The notes beneath the pieces were generated by a model. The model worked only from the letters and a program-made list of their open reading frames with translations. It searched no databases and was not told where the DNA came from. From Neomesorhizobium albiziae (GTDB lineage Bacteria > Pseudomonadota > Alphaproteobacteria > Rhizobiales > Rhizobiaceae): a DNA stretch of 64,000 nucleotides. The DNA lies in the NCBI RefSeq assembly GCF_900114255.1, contig NZ_FOSL01000001.1, positions 372,001-436,000 on the forward strand. The letters are read 5' to 3'. This document shows positions 1-8,971 of this stretch, one piece after another (position 1 is the stretch's first letter; each line of letters opens with the position of its first letter). Made by a program: the position numbers and the translations under genes.

Positions 1-237
1 TAATGAAGCCAGTGGCTCACTTGTGAAATTGGGGCGATATGACTGGATGAGGTAACTGGCCCTTGGTGGAAGCGCCATCGCTCTGGACGCCGCAACCATT
101 TCTATTCATTATTCCAAGTAATTGACACGATCCGCTATAAGCAACGCGAACGCGCAACGCTGCAAACGCAGCTAGCAAGCCCCCGATTTCATAGCTTACT
201 TCTCCCGTAGAGCCGCGCTACAGCGCGTTGCAACGTT
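1..237. other. Window edge, intergenic; possible 3' end of an upstream plus-strand gene
   Basis: Reading plus from base 2, an open frame of 17 codons ends in TAA at 53-55 with the tail SLVKLGRYDWMR. This could be the end of a gene that starts outside the window, but it is too short to identify. Bases 25-166 show diverged similarity, with spacing kept, to 40799-40940 inside the integrated island (see findings). No other gene, hairpin or promoter is convincing here. Confidence 0.25.
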
Positions 238-655
238 TCACCCGCGTCTCTCCCGGGCTTTCTCCTGCTTGCGGCCGGTCGCCCGCCCCTTGCGGTCATG
301 TTCCAGTGCCGCCCTCTCGCATTTGTCTCGGAATTCCTCGACCTCGGTCTCCGTGAGATGTTCGATGCCGATGAAGTAATTGTGCCCCTCGCTCACCCGG
401 ATGAGTTCGTTCGAGCTTGGCCTGGATTGCGGCGCCGTCGCGGTTCTGGGTGTTCTGGATAAGAAACACCATCAGGAAGGTGACGATTGTGGTGCCGGTG
501 TTGATGATCAGTTGCCAGGTGTCGGAATAGTCGAAGATCGGGCCGGTCACGGCCCAAACCACAACCACAAGACAGCAGATTACAAAGGCAATCGGGGTGC
601 CGGTCGCATAGGCGACCCGGTTGGCGATCTTTGTGAACGGTTTTTCCAGGATCAT
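238..655 (-). pseudogene. Low-affinity iron permease family protein, frameshifted
   Basis: The N-terminal part starts at ATG 655 (MILEKPFTKIANRV) and has the two hydrophobic segments of the small low-affinity iron permease family (PF04120), including AFVICCLVVVVWAVTGP and the motif INTGTTIVTFLMVFLIQNTQNRD split across the second helix. After the family-typical IQAKL the frame changes. A one-base insertion at about 410/411 (an extra T on plus, in GTTCG) moves translation out of frame to a stop at 296. The alternative frame stays open from about 405 to a TGA at 238 and reads like the expected tail (ELIRVSEGHNYFIGIEHLTE, then EVEEFRDKCERAALEHDRK). I see the frameshift directly; the family is recognised from memory. 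The membrane core is intact, so a truncated product may still be made. A sequencing error is possible. Confidence 0.7.
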
Positions 656-791
656 GGTGGGCAATCGTCCTGTCGACGCGTCAGGGATAATCGCCAGGAG
701 AACTTTGGGTTCCCAGCCGTCATCGGCGCGTGCCAAATTCGCGTCGTGCCGCTAGATTGTTGGGAACCTCACTCGCGGAATGGAGCCTGCC

Positions 792-1664
792 ATGACAGCC
801 GAAAGATATGCCCTGCCAGCACTCGCCCCAGGCCATGTCGCCGTCATCACTGGTGCGGCCAGCGGCATCGGCCTCGCGGTCGCCCGGCAACTCGCTGCCC
901 TGCACATGAAAGTTGTGCTGGCCGACCGCGACAAGGCGCAGCTCGACCTGGCCGCCGGCGAAGTCGCGGCGATCGCGCTTGCCAACTCCGGCGAGGATGG
1001 CGATGCCATGGCCGTCGTCTGCGATGTCTCGGAACCGGAGGATCTCGCCCGACTTGCCGAAGCGGCCTATGCGCGCTTCGGCGAAGTGTCGTTTCTGATG
1101 AACAATGCCGGCGTCGGCAACAATCCCGGCAAGCCATGGGAGGATCGCGACGCCTGGCGCAAGCTCATCGACACCAACTTCTGGGGCGCTGTCCATGGCG
1201 TCGAGGCGTTTGCGCCGAGAATGCTGGCGCAGGGTTCGGCCGGCATTATTGTCAACACCGGCTCCAAGCAGGGCATCACCACGCCCCCCGGTAACCTCGC
1301 CTACAATGTCTCGAAGGCGGCGCTGAAGACCTACACCGAGGGCCTGGCGCACGAGTTGCGCAACACGCCAGACGCCAACATTGCGGTGCATCTCCTGATC
1401 CCTGGTTTCACCTTCACCGGGCTGACCACCGGCGCCACCGAAAAGCCGGCCAGCGCCTGGACTGGCGACCAGGTCGCCGAATTCATGCTGGAAAGCATGG
1501 CCCGCGGCGATTTCTACATTCTCTGCCCAGACAACGAAGCGACCCGCGAGATGGACGAGCGCCGCATGGCCTGGGCGATCGGCGATATCATCGAAAACCG
1601 CCCGGCGCTCTCACGCTGGCATCCCGACCACAAGGAGGCGTTTGCGTCGTTCCTGAAAAAGTGA
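792..1664 (+). CDS. SDR family NAD(P)-dependent oxidoreductase
   Basis: Classical short-chain dehydrogenase/reductase, a cytosolic Rossmann-fold enzyme of about 290 residues. The cofactor motif TGAASGIG lies at residues 20-27. NNAG and the catalytic Y-x-x-x-K (YNVSKAALK) follow in the usual order, with a serine before them in NTGSKQG. The substrate cannot be read from the sequence. I prefer the ATG at 792 because GGAG lies about six bases upstream; the ATG at 780 is in frame but has a poor ribosome binding site. It is a single gene, divergent from the iron permease-like pseudogene with a short gap, so no pathway context is offered. Confidence 0.85.
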   Translation: MTAERYALPALAPGHVAVITGAASGIGLAVARQLAALHMKVVLADRDKAQLDLAAGEVAAIALANSGEDGDAMAVVCDVSEPEDLARLAEAAYARFGEVSFLMNNAGVGNNPGKPWEDRDAWRKLIDTNFWGAVHGVEAFAPRMLAQGSAGIIVNTGSKQGITTPPGNLAYNVSKAALKTYTEGLAHELRNTPDANIAVHLLIPGFTFTGLTTGATEKPASAWTGDQVAEFMLESMARGDFYILCPDNEATREMDERRMAWAIGDIIENRPALSRWHPDHKEAFASFLKK

Positions 1665-1843
1665 TCGGCCTATCTGCAACCCAACACAACCAAACCTAGA
1701 GTTGCATGATATCCTTCCTTTTCCGGATATGTTGTAAATCCTGTTCTTACGGGCTTCCGTCCCGTGCTTCCGCTTAGACGCGGCCTCACCCCTTCCGCCC
1801 CTGTCACCCCCAGCCGGCGGAAGGGGCACCTCGCGGGAGAGCC

Positions 1844-2485
1844 TCAGGAAGCCGGTTTCTCCCAGCGGTCGAGAAACTCTTCGACAGGCAAGGTCTGCAT
1901 GTCCGGTATGGCATCGAACAGCCGCTCGACCGGCCAGTCCCACCATGCCAGCCTCTGCAGGCGCTCGGCGATTTCGGGCGGGAAACGCATCCTGATTTTG
2001 CGCGAAGGCGCGCCCGCAGCGATCTCATAAGCTCCGACATCGCGCGTCACCACAGCGTTGGCGCCGATCACCGCGCCATTGCCGATGGAAATACCAGGCA
2101 TGATGACGGCGCCGTGGCCGATCCAGACATCGTGGCCGATATTCACCTGCTTGGCGCGCCGCCTGTCGCGAAACGCGTTGTCGACGCCGAGATAGCGGAA
2201 ATATTCGTTCGGGCGGTAGGTGAGCTTGTGCGCCGTCACCCGCTCGATCGGGTGTTCCAGCGCATTGATGCGGGTGTTCGCCGCAATGGAGCAGAACTTG
2301 CCGATCACCGTGTAGATCGCTTCGGCGTGGCGCTCGAAATAGGAAAAATCGCCGACGCTCACCTCGCGCAGCACCACGCGTTCGCCGATCGCCGCATAAC
2401 GCCCGAGACGGCAGGATTTCAGCTCCGCCGTGGGGTGGATGCGTGGTTCGGGGTCCTTGAAGCGAAGATCGGCCATCTCGTCCAT
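1844..2485 (-). CDS. Hexapeptide-repeat (left-handed beta-helix) acyltransferase
   Basis: 213-residue member of the trimeric left-handed beta-helix transferases. Imperfect hexapeptide repeats (HPTAELKSCRLGRYAAIGER, then GISIGNGAVIGANAVVT) surround a loop with conserved ALEHP and the NIGHDVWIGHGAVI turn typical of xenobiotic acetyltransferases; His in these turns is the usual catalytic base. The layout also resembles the hexapeptide protein found with phosphonate operons (TIGR03308), but no phn genes are nearby. Proteins like this are often labelled chloramphenicol acetyltransferase without proof, so I give no substrate. A second in-frame ATG nine bases downstream (2476) is also possible. It diverges from the aldo/keto reductase gene. 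Confidence 0.8.
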   Translation of the reverse strand: MDEMADLRFKDPEPRIHPTAELKSCRLGRYAAIGERVVLREVSVGDFSYFERHAEAIYTVIGKFCSIAANTRINALEHPIERVTAHKLTYRPNEYFRYLGVDNAFRDRRRAKQVNIGHDVWIGHGAVIMPGISIGNGAVIGANAVVTRDVGAYEIAAGAPSRKIRMRFPPEIAERLQRLAWWDWPVERLFDAIPDMQTLPVEEFLDRWEKPAS

Positions 2486-2605
2486 GCGCGGGCTTTACGC
2501 CGCGCCGCCTAAACCGGCAAGGCCATGACCGGCCTGATCGGAGAACCTTGCCAAGCCAAAAACGATCGCGCAGGGTCGCCAGGCAATGAAAATGAGGCAT
2601 GAGAA

Positions 2606-3526
2606 ATGGCATATGACCGGCGCATCGCATTGGCCAAGGACGGACCGTCACTGTCCAGGCTGGTCCTCGGCATCTGGCGGCTTCTGGATGGCGACGATAA
2701 ACCCGATGCCGACAGCGTCGCACGCCTCATCGCCGCCGCGCTCGACCTCGGGATGACGAGCTTCGACCATGCCGATATCTACGGCAATTACGAGGTCGAG
2801 GCCGCCTTCGGCGCCGGGTTCAGGCGCTGGGCCGGACGGCGGGAATCGGTCGAGCTGATCACCAAATGCGATATCATGTTGAAATCGGCGAACCGCCCGG
2901 CAAACCGGGTGAAGCACTACGACACCAGCGCAGCCCATATCGCCGCTTCGGTGGATCGCTCCCTACTCAACCTCAACATCGACTATATCGACATCCTTCT
3001 GCTGCACCGGCCTGACCCGTTGATGGATGCCGGCGAGACCGCCGAAGCGCTTGCCCGTCTCGTCAAGTCCGGGAAAATCCGCGCCGTCGGCGTATCGAAT
3101 TTCACGCCGTCGCAGATCGATCTACTCGCTTCCCGGCTGCCTTTTCCCATTGTCACCAACCAAATCGAGATGTCCGTCCTCCATACGGATCCGCTTGCCG
3201 ATGGCAGCCTCGACCATTCGCAACGCCTTGGCTACGCCCCCATGATCTGGTCGCCCTTGGGCGGCGGCGGGCTGTTCACCGGTTCCGGCAGCCGCGAACA
3301 GGCGGTCCGCACCGCACTGTCAACCGTGGGAGATGAAATCGGCGAGAAGGATATTTCAGCCATCGCGCTGGCCTGGCTGTTACGCCATCCGGCAAGGTTG
3401 GTGCCGGTGCTGGGCAGCCTCAAACCCGACCGCATGGCCGGCATGGTGAGAGCGCTCGACATCGTGCTCGACCGCCAGCAATGGTTCGCCATTCTCGAGG
3501 CCAGCGAAGGCCGCGAAGTGGCTTAA
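2606..3526 (+). CDS. Aldo/keto reductase (YdhF-like)
   Basis: 306-residue TIM-barrel NADPH oxidoreductase. The aldo/keto reductase catalytic tetrad is visible: Asp and Tyr in HADIYGNY, Lys in LITKCD, and His in LLHRPDPL. The cofactor-binding end shows IRAVGVSNFTPSQ and a late PVLGSLKPDRM. Length and motif spacing fit the E. coli YdhF group; the natural substrate is unknown. It is a monocistronic gene with convergent creA only 17 bases beyond its stop, so the two transcripts must end close together. Confidence 0.85.
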   Translation: MAYDRRIALAKDGPSLSRLVLGIWRLLDGDDKPDADSVARLIAAALDLGMTSFDHADIYGNYEVEAAFGAGFRRWAGRRESVELITKCDIMLKSANRPANRVKHYDTSAAHIAASVDRSLLNLNIDYIDILLLHRPDPLMDAGETAEALARLVKSGKIRAVGVSNFTPSQIDLLASRLPFPIVTNQIEMSVLHTDPLADGSLDHSQRLGYAPMIWSPLGGGGLFTGSGSREQAVRTALSTVGDEIGEKDISAIALAWLLRHPARLVPVLGSLKPDRMAGMVRALDIVLDRQQWFAILEASEGREVA

Positions 3527-3543
3527 ATGTAGGGCGGGAATGC

Positions 3544-4032
3544 CTACTGGGGCTTGCCCTTTTCCCAGACCACCTGCTGGCCATAAAGGGGCACTGTCGA
3601 GATCGCCATCTTGGCGGAGCCGTCCTGCACCTGCCGCGAATGCGAGAGATAGACGAGCGTGTCGTTCGCCTTGTCGTAGATGCGGTTCACCACCTGCTTC
3701 TTCCAGATCAGGCTGATGCCCTGCTTGAAGACCTCTTCTCCCCCCTCGCCCAGGTTGATGTCGCCGATCTTGATCGGCCCCGTCTGCTGACAGGAGATGG
3801 CGGAATCCGAAGGGTCTTCGAACCAGTTGCCCTTCTGCAGCCGATCGACGACACCACGCTCGAAATAGGAGACGTGGCAGGTCACGCCCTCGACGCCCGG
3901 ATCTTTTACCGCCTCGATGATGATGTCGTTGCCGAGCCAGTCGACGCCGACCTCGCCAACCTGCTGGGCTGACGCAGGCAGGATGCCGGCAACGATGGCT
4001 GCCACTGCGATTCCGGCAAAGGTGCGGGTCAT
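3544..4032 (-). CDS. creA: CreA family periplasmic protein
   Basis: 162 residues. An N-terminal signal peptide (MTRTFAGIAVAAIVAGILPASAQQ) has a likely cleavage site after ASA. The mature part matches the CreA family (PF05981): VGEVGVDWLGNDIIIEA, VTCHVSYFERG with a conserved Cys, DPSDSAISCQQTGPI with a second Cys, and a C-terminal VPLYGQ. The family is widespread in proteobacteria and its function is unknown. It is transcribed towards the aldo/keto reductase gene; a rhizobial repeat lies directly upstream. Confidence 0.85.
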   Translation of the reverse strand: MTRTFAGIAVAAIVAGILPASAQQVGEVGVDWLGNDIIIEAVKDPGVEGVTCHVSYFERGVVDRLQKGNWFEDPSDSAISCQQTGPIKIGDINLGEGGEEVFKQGISLIWKKQVVNRIYDKANDTLVYLSHSRQVQDGSAKMAISTVPLYGQQVVWEKGKPQ

Positions 4033-4055
4033 TTCGGTTCTCCCTGCTCGACGCT

Positions 4056-4156
4056 AGAGCATGATCCCGAAAAGTGGAAACCAGTTTTCGGAAAGATCAT
4101 GCTCCAACAATAAAACTGGAGCCCATTCCGATTCGATCGGAATGGAACAGGCTCCA
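4056..4156. repeat. Rhizobial palindromic repeat, family A (copy 1)
   Basis: About 100 bases made of two imperfect palindromes: GAGCATGATCCCGAAAAGTG pairs with the following TTTTCGGAAAGATCATGCTC, then a second arm pair around CCATTCCGATTCGATCGGAATGG. A clearly related copy is at 55160-55259. Repeats of this form are common between genes in Mesorhizobium and relatives. An open frame that begins inside this repeat should not be taken as the start of the next gene. Confidence 0.8.
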
Positions 4157-4285
4157 GGATCGCGAAAATGGGTCCGCGCGTCGCCGGTTGCAAGAAAATC
4201 CTCCCGCTACTGGCTCAATCGGACGTCCCATCCGCGGCAACAAACCGCCTTTTCGCGTATCGGCGAAACGCGCTATTATTCGGCG

Positions 4286-4447
4286 ATGAAAATTTCGCCT
4301 CGAAAGTTGCTGTCCCCGGCCGTCAAGATCGGCCTGGCCGTTCTCGCGGTTGCCGCCGCGACCGGCGTTGCCTTCGCGGCGTGGGTCGAAAACGGCGCCG
4401 CCATCCTGATGACGATGGCCGAAACCGGCCTTTCCTGGTGTTTCTGA
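4286..4447 (+). CDS. Small membrane protein upstream of the SCO gene
   Basis: 53 residues with a basic start (MKISPRKLL), one hydrophobic segment (residues about 14-33, KIGLAVLAVAAATGVAFAAW) and a short tail ending LSWCF. The predicted topology is a single-pass inner-membrane protein or an uncleaved signal anchor. I prefer the ATG at 4286 because the frame further upstream runs through the palindromic repeat. It ends 39 bases before the SCO gene, so the two are probably co-transcribed and a link with cytochrome oxidase assembly is possible, though this is inference. I do not recognise a named family. Confidence 0.55.
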   Translation: MKISPRKLLSPAVKIGLAVLAVAAATGVAFAAWVENGAAILMTMAETGLSWCF

Positions 4448-4486
4448 GCCTTTCCCCTTCCCAATTCCCAAACCCGGACAATTCCT

Positions 4487-5065
4487 ATGATGCGCTCCAT
4501 CCTTATCGGCATACTGGTCCTCATGGCGGCCGGGGTCGGCTTCATCACCTTCCAGTGGTATCGCACCATGAATGGCGGCGAGCCTTATGGCGCAGCCTTC
4601 AGCCTGGTTGACCAGAAGGGAGCGGAAATCACCGAAGCAGCTTTCCGCGACCAGCCCACGGCAGTGTTCTTCGGCTTCACGCACTGCCCCGAAATCTGCC
4701 CGACCACGCTTTTCGAACTCGACGGCCTGCTGAAGAAGCTCGGCGACGAAGGCAAGAACATCAGGGTTTACTTCGTCACGGTCGATCCCGAGCGCGACAC
4801 GCCGGAAGTCCTGGACGCTTATGTCTCCAATGTTTCCGACCGCATTACTGGCATCACCGGCAGCCCCGAAAAGATCGCCGCGATGACCAAGTCTTTCGGC
4901 ATTTATTCGAAGAAAGTGCCGCTCGATGGCGGCGATTACACGATGGACCACACGGCATCTGTGCTTCTCCTGTCGAATGGTGGCGATTTCGCCGGCACCA
5001 TTGCCTACGAGGAAAATCCGGACACCGCGCTCGCCAAACTGAAGCGCCTCGCCACCGAAGGCTGA
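4487..5065 (+). CDS. SCO1/SenC family copper chaperone
   Basis: 192-residue thioredoxin-fold protein with an N-terminal membrane anchor (residues 1-20, MMRSILIGILVLMAAGVGFI). It carries the copper-binding motif CPEIC (GFTHCPEICPTTLFEL) and the distant His in MDHTASVLLL, which together form the SCO Cu site. SCO proteins deliver copper to the CuA centre of cytochrome c oxidase or act as thiol reductants in the periplasm. Length is normal. It lies just behind the small membrane protein gene and is followed by the first 166-bp double-palindrome repeat. Confidence 0.9.
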   Translation: MMRSILIGILVLMAAGVGFITFQWYRTMNGGEPYGAAFSLVDQKGAEITEAAFRDQPTAVFFGFTHCPEICPTTLFELDGLLKKLGDEGKNIRVYFVTVDPERDTPEVLDAYVSNVSDRITGITGSPEKIAAMTKSFGIYSKKVPLDGGDYTMDHTASVLLLSNGGDFAGTIAYEENPDTALAKLKRLATEG

Positions 5066-5127
5066 GCCCCAAGCCGCACCGGACCGGAGGCTGGGTTGCG
5101 CTCCGGTCCGGAAACGTGTTGATGCGG

Positions 5128-5293
5128 CTAGTGTCGTGATTTCGAAGTTCGGATCACTTCGATATAGCGCTCCGAGCGAACTTCGAAATCAAAACGACAC
5201 TAGAAATCAATAAGTTGCTAGTGTCCTTTCGATCCTGAAATTCGCACTGCCTCTGATATCGAACGATGGCGAATTTCAGAATCGGGACACTAG
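5128..5293. repeat. 166-bp double-palindrome element, copy 1 (upstream of prmA)
   Basis: Two consecutive 76-bp palindromes, 5128-5203 and 5218-5293, each beginning and ending in CTAG and separated by 14 bases. The first has arms CTAGTGTCGTGATTTCGAAG... matched by ...CTTCGAAATCAAAACGACAC; the second has CTAGTGTCC...CTGAAATTCGC matched by GCGAATTTCAGAATCGGGAC. A second copy of identical total length lies at 6216-6381, so prmA is bracketed by the pair. Confidence 0.9.
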
Positions 5294-5310
5294 AAAATGC
5301 CGGGGTTTTA

Positions 5311-6198
5311 ATGTCCGAAAAGCAGCCCACCCAGACCCGTCTCCACCTCGTCGCGTCGCGTACCGAGGCAAACCGCATCTATGCCGCGCTCGAAACCGCC
5401 TTCGAGGAAGATGGTTTTCCGCTGGCCGTGGTGGAACTCGACGAGGCTAGGGATATCCACGAAGTCTCGCTTTATGCCGATGGCCATATCGACGCTGTCG
5501 AAGAGCGCATTCGTGATGTCCTCGGCGACATCGCTCCGGGCATCGCGCTCGGACGCGAGGTGCTGCCCGACACCGACTGGGTGGCGCTGTCGCTCGAAGG
5601 ATTAAAACCAGTACGCGCCGGCCGCTTCTTCGTTCATGGCGCGCATGACCGCGACAAGCGCCGCATCGGCGACCTGTCGATCGAGATCGAGGCCGGGCTT
5701 GCCTTCGGCACCGGGCATCACGGCACCACATCCGGTTGCCTCGACATGATCTGGGAAGTCGCCAGGCGGGAGCGCCCGACCAACGCGCTCGATCTCGGCA
5801 CCGGCAGCGCCGTGCTGGCTATCGGACTGGCCAAGATGGCGCATATCCCGGTGCTTGCCACCGATATCGACCCGGTGGCAACGGCTGTGGCCGCACAAAA
5901 TGTCAGGTTGAACGAGGTAAGCGCCTATGTTGAGACCGAGACGGCCACCGGCTTCCATCATCCGGTGTTCGCCAGATGGGCGCCGTTCGATCTGATCGTC
6001 GCCAACATCCTCGCCAGGCCGCTGATGAAGCTGGCGCCGGAGATGGCCAGGCACGTCGCGCCCGGCGGTTCACTCATTCTCTCCGGAATTCTCGGCCGCC
6101 AGCGTAACGCAGTGATCGCAGCCTATGCCGGGCAGAAATTCCGCCATGTCCGCACCCTGCCGCGCGAAGACTGGGTTACGCTCCATCTGAAGCGCTGA
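5311..6198 (+). CDS. prmA: Ribosomal protein L11 methyltransferase
   Basis: 295-residue SAM-dependent methyltransferase that modifies lysine and N-terminal amino groups of L11. The C-terminal domain has [18 protein letters not shown], the SAM motif [18 protein letters not shown], and the acidic ATDIDPVA; the motif VANILARPL corresponds to the PrmA NPPY-like loop. The N-terminal substrate domain is present. The start at 5311 ([10 protein letters not shown]) is chosen because the longer frame (from 5266) would begin inside the double-palindrome repeat. The gene is flanked on both sides by copies of that repeat, which may act as transcript ends. Confidence 0.92.
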   Translation: MSEKQPTQTRLHLVASRTEANRIYAALETAFEEDGFPLAVVELDEARDIHEVSLYADGHIDAVEERIRDVLGDIAPGIALGREVLPDTDWVALSLEGLKPVRAGRFFVHGAHDRDKRRIGDLSIEIEAGLAFGTGHHGTTSGCLDMIWEVARRERPTNALDLGTGSAVLAIGLAKMAHIPVLATDIDPVATAVAAQNVRLNEVSAYVETETATGFHHPVFARWAPFDLIVANILARPLMKLAPEMARHVAPGGSLILSGILGRQRNAVIAAYAGQKFRHVRTLPREDWVTLHLKR

Positions 6199-6215
6199 CC
6201 GGTTGCAAAAGGCGG

Positions 6216-6381
6216 CTAGTGTCGTGATTTCGAAGTTCGCTTCATTGTCGATATCAATCTCCCAGGCGAACTTCGAAATCGGAACGACACTAGAATCAAT
6301 AAGTTGCTAGTGCCCTTTGATTCTGAAATTCGCTCGGTGCTTGATATCGAACTCAAGCGAATTTCAGAATTGGGGCACTAG
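6216..6381. repeat. 166-bp double-palindrome element, copy 2 (downstream of prmA)
   Basis: Same architecture and orientation as the copy at 5128-5293: palindromes at 6216-6293 and 6307-6381, both with CTAG ends, and the same linker core ATCAATAAGTTG. Arms are conserved (CTAGTGTCGTGATTTCGAAG; CTGAAATTCGC) while the loops differ, so the stems look selected or recently copied. Confidence 0.9.
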
Positions 6382-6402
6382 CCGGAGCCGCCTTTCGGGC
6401 AA

Positions 6403-6582
6403 TCAGATGATGTAAGCGCTCGACCACTTCTTCAATTCATCACGCTTGTAGCCATGAACTCTCAGTGTTGCGTCGTCGAGCATCAGCAGTGCGCCGTTGA
6501 CATAACGCTGGGCCTGGTGGTCACGCGAGGCAATGAGGTTGTTGAGCGCGCCGGCAAAAAAACCTTTGGTCCTGGTAGCCAT
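6403..6582 (-). CDS. Conserved small hypothetical protein
   Basis: 59 residues, starting MATRTKGFFAGALNN and containing ALLMLDDATLRVHGYKRDEL. A good ribosome binding site (AAAGGAG) lies about seven bases before the ATG at 6582. Upstream in-frame sequence is the shadow of the opposite-strand aminopeptidase gene. The LDD...L..HG..RDEL pattern recalls the end of small DUF1127-type rhizobial proteins, but I am not sure of the family. No signal peptide or membrane segment is seen. It diverges from the aminopeptidase gene. Confidence 0.6.
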   Translation of the reverse strand: MATRTKGFFAGALNNLIASRDHQAQRYVNGALLMLDDATLRVHGYKRDELKKWSSAYII

Positions 6583-6786
6583 TGTCTGTCTCCTTTCGGA
6601 ATCAGCATGTCCTCCACGCAAATATAGGTAGGTATGCCCGACCCGTATGAGCAGGCCCGAAGCTGCATGGCACCCATCGCTTTTTGCGGATGGCTGCAAC
6701 TGGACCAGCAGCGGGACGTTGCAAGCCGCCCGCGCGGCGTTTAGCGTCGCGGCGCCCTGAGAAGAATCCCGAAGGACGCGACACCG

Positions 6787-8616
6787 ATGTTCCAGACCTT
6801 TGACGCCAAAAGCGATCCGACGCTGAACCCGCCGCGTATCGCGGCGCTGCGCGAATGGCTGGCTGCAAACAATCTCGACGGCTTCCTGGTGCCGCGCGCC
6901 GACGAACATCAGGGCGAATATGTCGCCGCGCGTTCCGAACGGCTGCGCTGGCTGACCGGCTTCACCGGCTCGGCCGGCGTCGCGCTGATCATGCGCGATC
7001 GCGCCTACATCTTCGTCGATGGCCGCTATCAATTGCAGGTGCGCGGCGAGGTCGACATGTCGATCTTCACCGTCGAAAACCTGATTGAAACGCCGCCGCC
7101 GGTCTGGATGCGGGACAATCTCGGCAAGGGCGCGCGGATCGGATTCGACCCCTGGCTGCACACGGTGGGCGACGTCAAGGCTTTGAAGGCTTCCGCTGAA
7201 AAGGTCGGAGCCGCACTGGTGCCGCTTCAGCGCAACCCCATCGACATCCTTTGGACCGATCAGCCGAAACCGCCGCTGGCGCCAGTCGAAATCCACCCGA
7301 ATGCGCTGGCGGGCGAAATCGCCAAGGACAAGCTCGCTCGCCTCGCGGCCGGACTATCGAAGGAAGGCGCGACCCATGCCGTGCTTACCGACCCCTCATC
7401 CGTCGCCTGGACCTTCAACATCCGCGGCAACGACGTGCCGCACACGCCGCTGGCCCTCGGCTTCGCCATCCTCGCAGCCGAAGGCCCGCATCTGTTGTTC
7501 ATGGACAAGCGCAAGCTGCCGCGCGAGACCGAAGCCTACCTCACCCAGTTGACCGACCTTTATCAGCCAGGTGCGCTCGAGGCCGAACTGACGCGGCTGG
7601 CCAAGTCCGGCGCCAGGATCGCGCTGGATTCTGCACTCGCTGCCGACCGCCTGCGCATGCTGATCGAAGACAATGGCGGCAGCGTCGTCGCGGCGACGGA
7701 TCCGGCCCGCCTGCCCCGCGCCACCAAGAACCAGGCTGAGATCGCCGGCGCGCGCGCAGCGCACCGGCGCGACGCCGCGGCTGTGATCAAGCTGCTATGC
7801 TGGCTCGACCGCCAGCCGGCCGGCTCGCTGGACGAGATCACGGTGGTGACGAAACTGGAGGAAAGCCGCGCCACGGTCGGGCGGGAAACCCAAATGCCGC
7901 TTCGCGACGTTTCTTTCGACACCATCTCCGGGGCCGGGCCGAACGGCGCCATCATGCACTACCGGGTGTCGCGCCAGTCCAACCGCAAGATCAATGCAGG
8001 AGAGCTGTTCCTGCTCGATTCAGGCGCGCAATATCAGGACGGCACCACCGACATCACCCGCACCATGGCGATCGGCACGCCAACCGACGAAATGCGCGAA
8101 CGCTTCACCATCGTGCTCAAGGGCATGATCGCCATTTCCATCCTGCGGTTTCCCGCCGGTACGCGCGGGCAGGACATCGATGCCTTCGCCCGTATCGCCC
8201 ACTGGAAGGCAGGCCTCGACTTCGCCCACGGCACCGGCCACGGCGTCGGCTCCTACCTTTCGGTGCATGAAGGACCGCAGCGTATCGCCAAGACCGGCAC
8301 CGAAAAGCTGCTCGAAGGCATGATGCTTTCCAACGAGCCCGGCTACTACAAGGAAGGCCACTACGGCATCCGTATCGAAAACCTGATCCTCGTTACCCCC
8401 GCCCAGCAGATATCCGGCGGCGACATCGCCATGCATGGCTTCGAGACGCTGACGCTGGTGCCGATCGACCGGCGGCTGGTAAGGTCGGATCTGCTCAGCC
8501 CCGAGGAACTGGCATGGCTGAACGCCTATCACGCCCGCGTCATGGACGAAATCGCCCCGATGGTCGGCGGCGAGGAACTGAAATGGCTGGAGGCGGCGAC
8601 GGCGCCAATCGGTTGA
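6787..8616 (+). CDS. Aminopeptidase P family metallopeptidase (M24B)
   Basis: 609 residues, the length of the three-domain XPNPEP1-like aminopeptidases P, which remove an N-terminal residue preceding proline. Two creatinase-like N-terminal domains precede the pita-bread catalytic domain. Its dinuclear metal ligands are visible in order: two Asp in LLDSGAQYQDGTTDITRT, His in HGTGHGVGSYLSVHEGP, Glu in SNEPGYYKEGHYG and Glu in IRIENL. It is cytosolic, with no signal peptide. Monocistronic, convergent with azlCD. Confidence 0.9.
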   Translation: MFQTFDAKSDPTLNPPRIAALREWLAANNLDGFLVPRADEHQGEYVAARSERLRWLTGFTGSAGVALIMRDRAYIFVDGRYQLQVRGEVDMSIFTVENLIETPPPVWMRDNLGKGARIGFDPWLHTVGDVKALKASAEKVGAALVPLQRNPIDILWTDQPKPPLAPVEIHPNALAGEIAKDKLARLAAGLSKEGATHAVLTDPSSVAWTFNIRGNDVPHTPLALGFAILAAEGPHLLFMDKRKLPRETEAYLTQLTDLYQPGALEAELTRLAKSGARIALDSALAADRLRMLIEDNGGSVVAATDPARLPRATKNQAEIAGARAAHRRDAAAVIKLLCWLDRQPAGSLDEITVVTKLEESRATVGRETQMPLRDVSFDTISGAGPNGAIMHYRVSRQSNRKINAGELFLLDSGAQYQDGTTDITRTMAIGTPTDEMRERFTIVLKGMIAISILRFPAGTRGQDIDAFARIAHWKAGLDFAHGTGHGVGSYLSVHEGPQRIAKTGTEKLLEGMMLSNEPGYYKEGHYGIRIENLILVTPAQQISGGDIAMHGFETLTLVPIDRRLVRSDLLSPEELAWLNAYHARVMDEIAPMVGGEELKWLEAATAPIG

Positions 8617-8674
8617 TCTTTCAGCAGTTGGTTGAGGTTCAGGTCAGGCCGGCATCACCTGAATCTCAACGGGC

Positions 8675-8971
8675 CTATCCGATGAAGTAGCGCAGAGCGA
8701 TCAGCACGGCGGCGCCCGACAGGAACATCGACATCATGCCGCCGCGCAACGCTACGATGCCGGCGACAGCCAACGCGATCAGTTCGGACGGCCCGGCCGA
8801 AAGCACTGCCGGAGCCACCAGGGTGGTCAGGACGGCCGCCGGAACCGCATTGAGGCCCGCCTCGACGCGCGGATGGATGCGTTCGAAGCGCGACAGCACC
8901 AGATGGCCGCCGACACGCGTCAGATAGGTAACGACCGCGCCGGCAAGCACGATCCAAACGGTGGTGCTCAT
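8675..8971 (-). CDS. azlD: AzlD family small subunit of branched-chain amino acid exporter
   Basis: 98 residues with three to four predicted membrane helices and the family pattern AGAVVTYLTRVGGHLVL...LNAVPAAVLTTLVAP. AzlD works with AzlC to export branched-chain amino acids or analogues. The ATG shares one base with the azlC stop (TGATG), so translation is coupled. Length is typical. Confidence 0.88.
   Translation of the reverse strand: MSTTVWIVLAGAVVTYLTRVGGHLVLSRFERIHPRVEAGLNAVPAAVLTTLVAPAVLSAGPSELIALAVAGIVALRGGMMSMFLSGAAVLIALRYFIG

Noticed and set aside
4061-4285. N-terminal extension of the small membrane protein
   Set aside because: This stretch is a palindromic repeat, not coding sequence.
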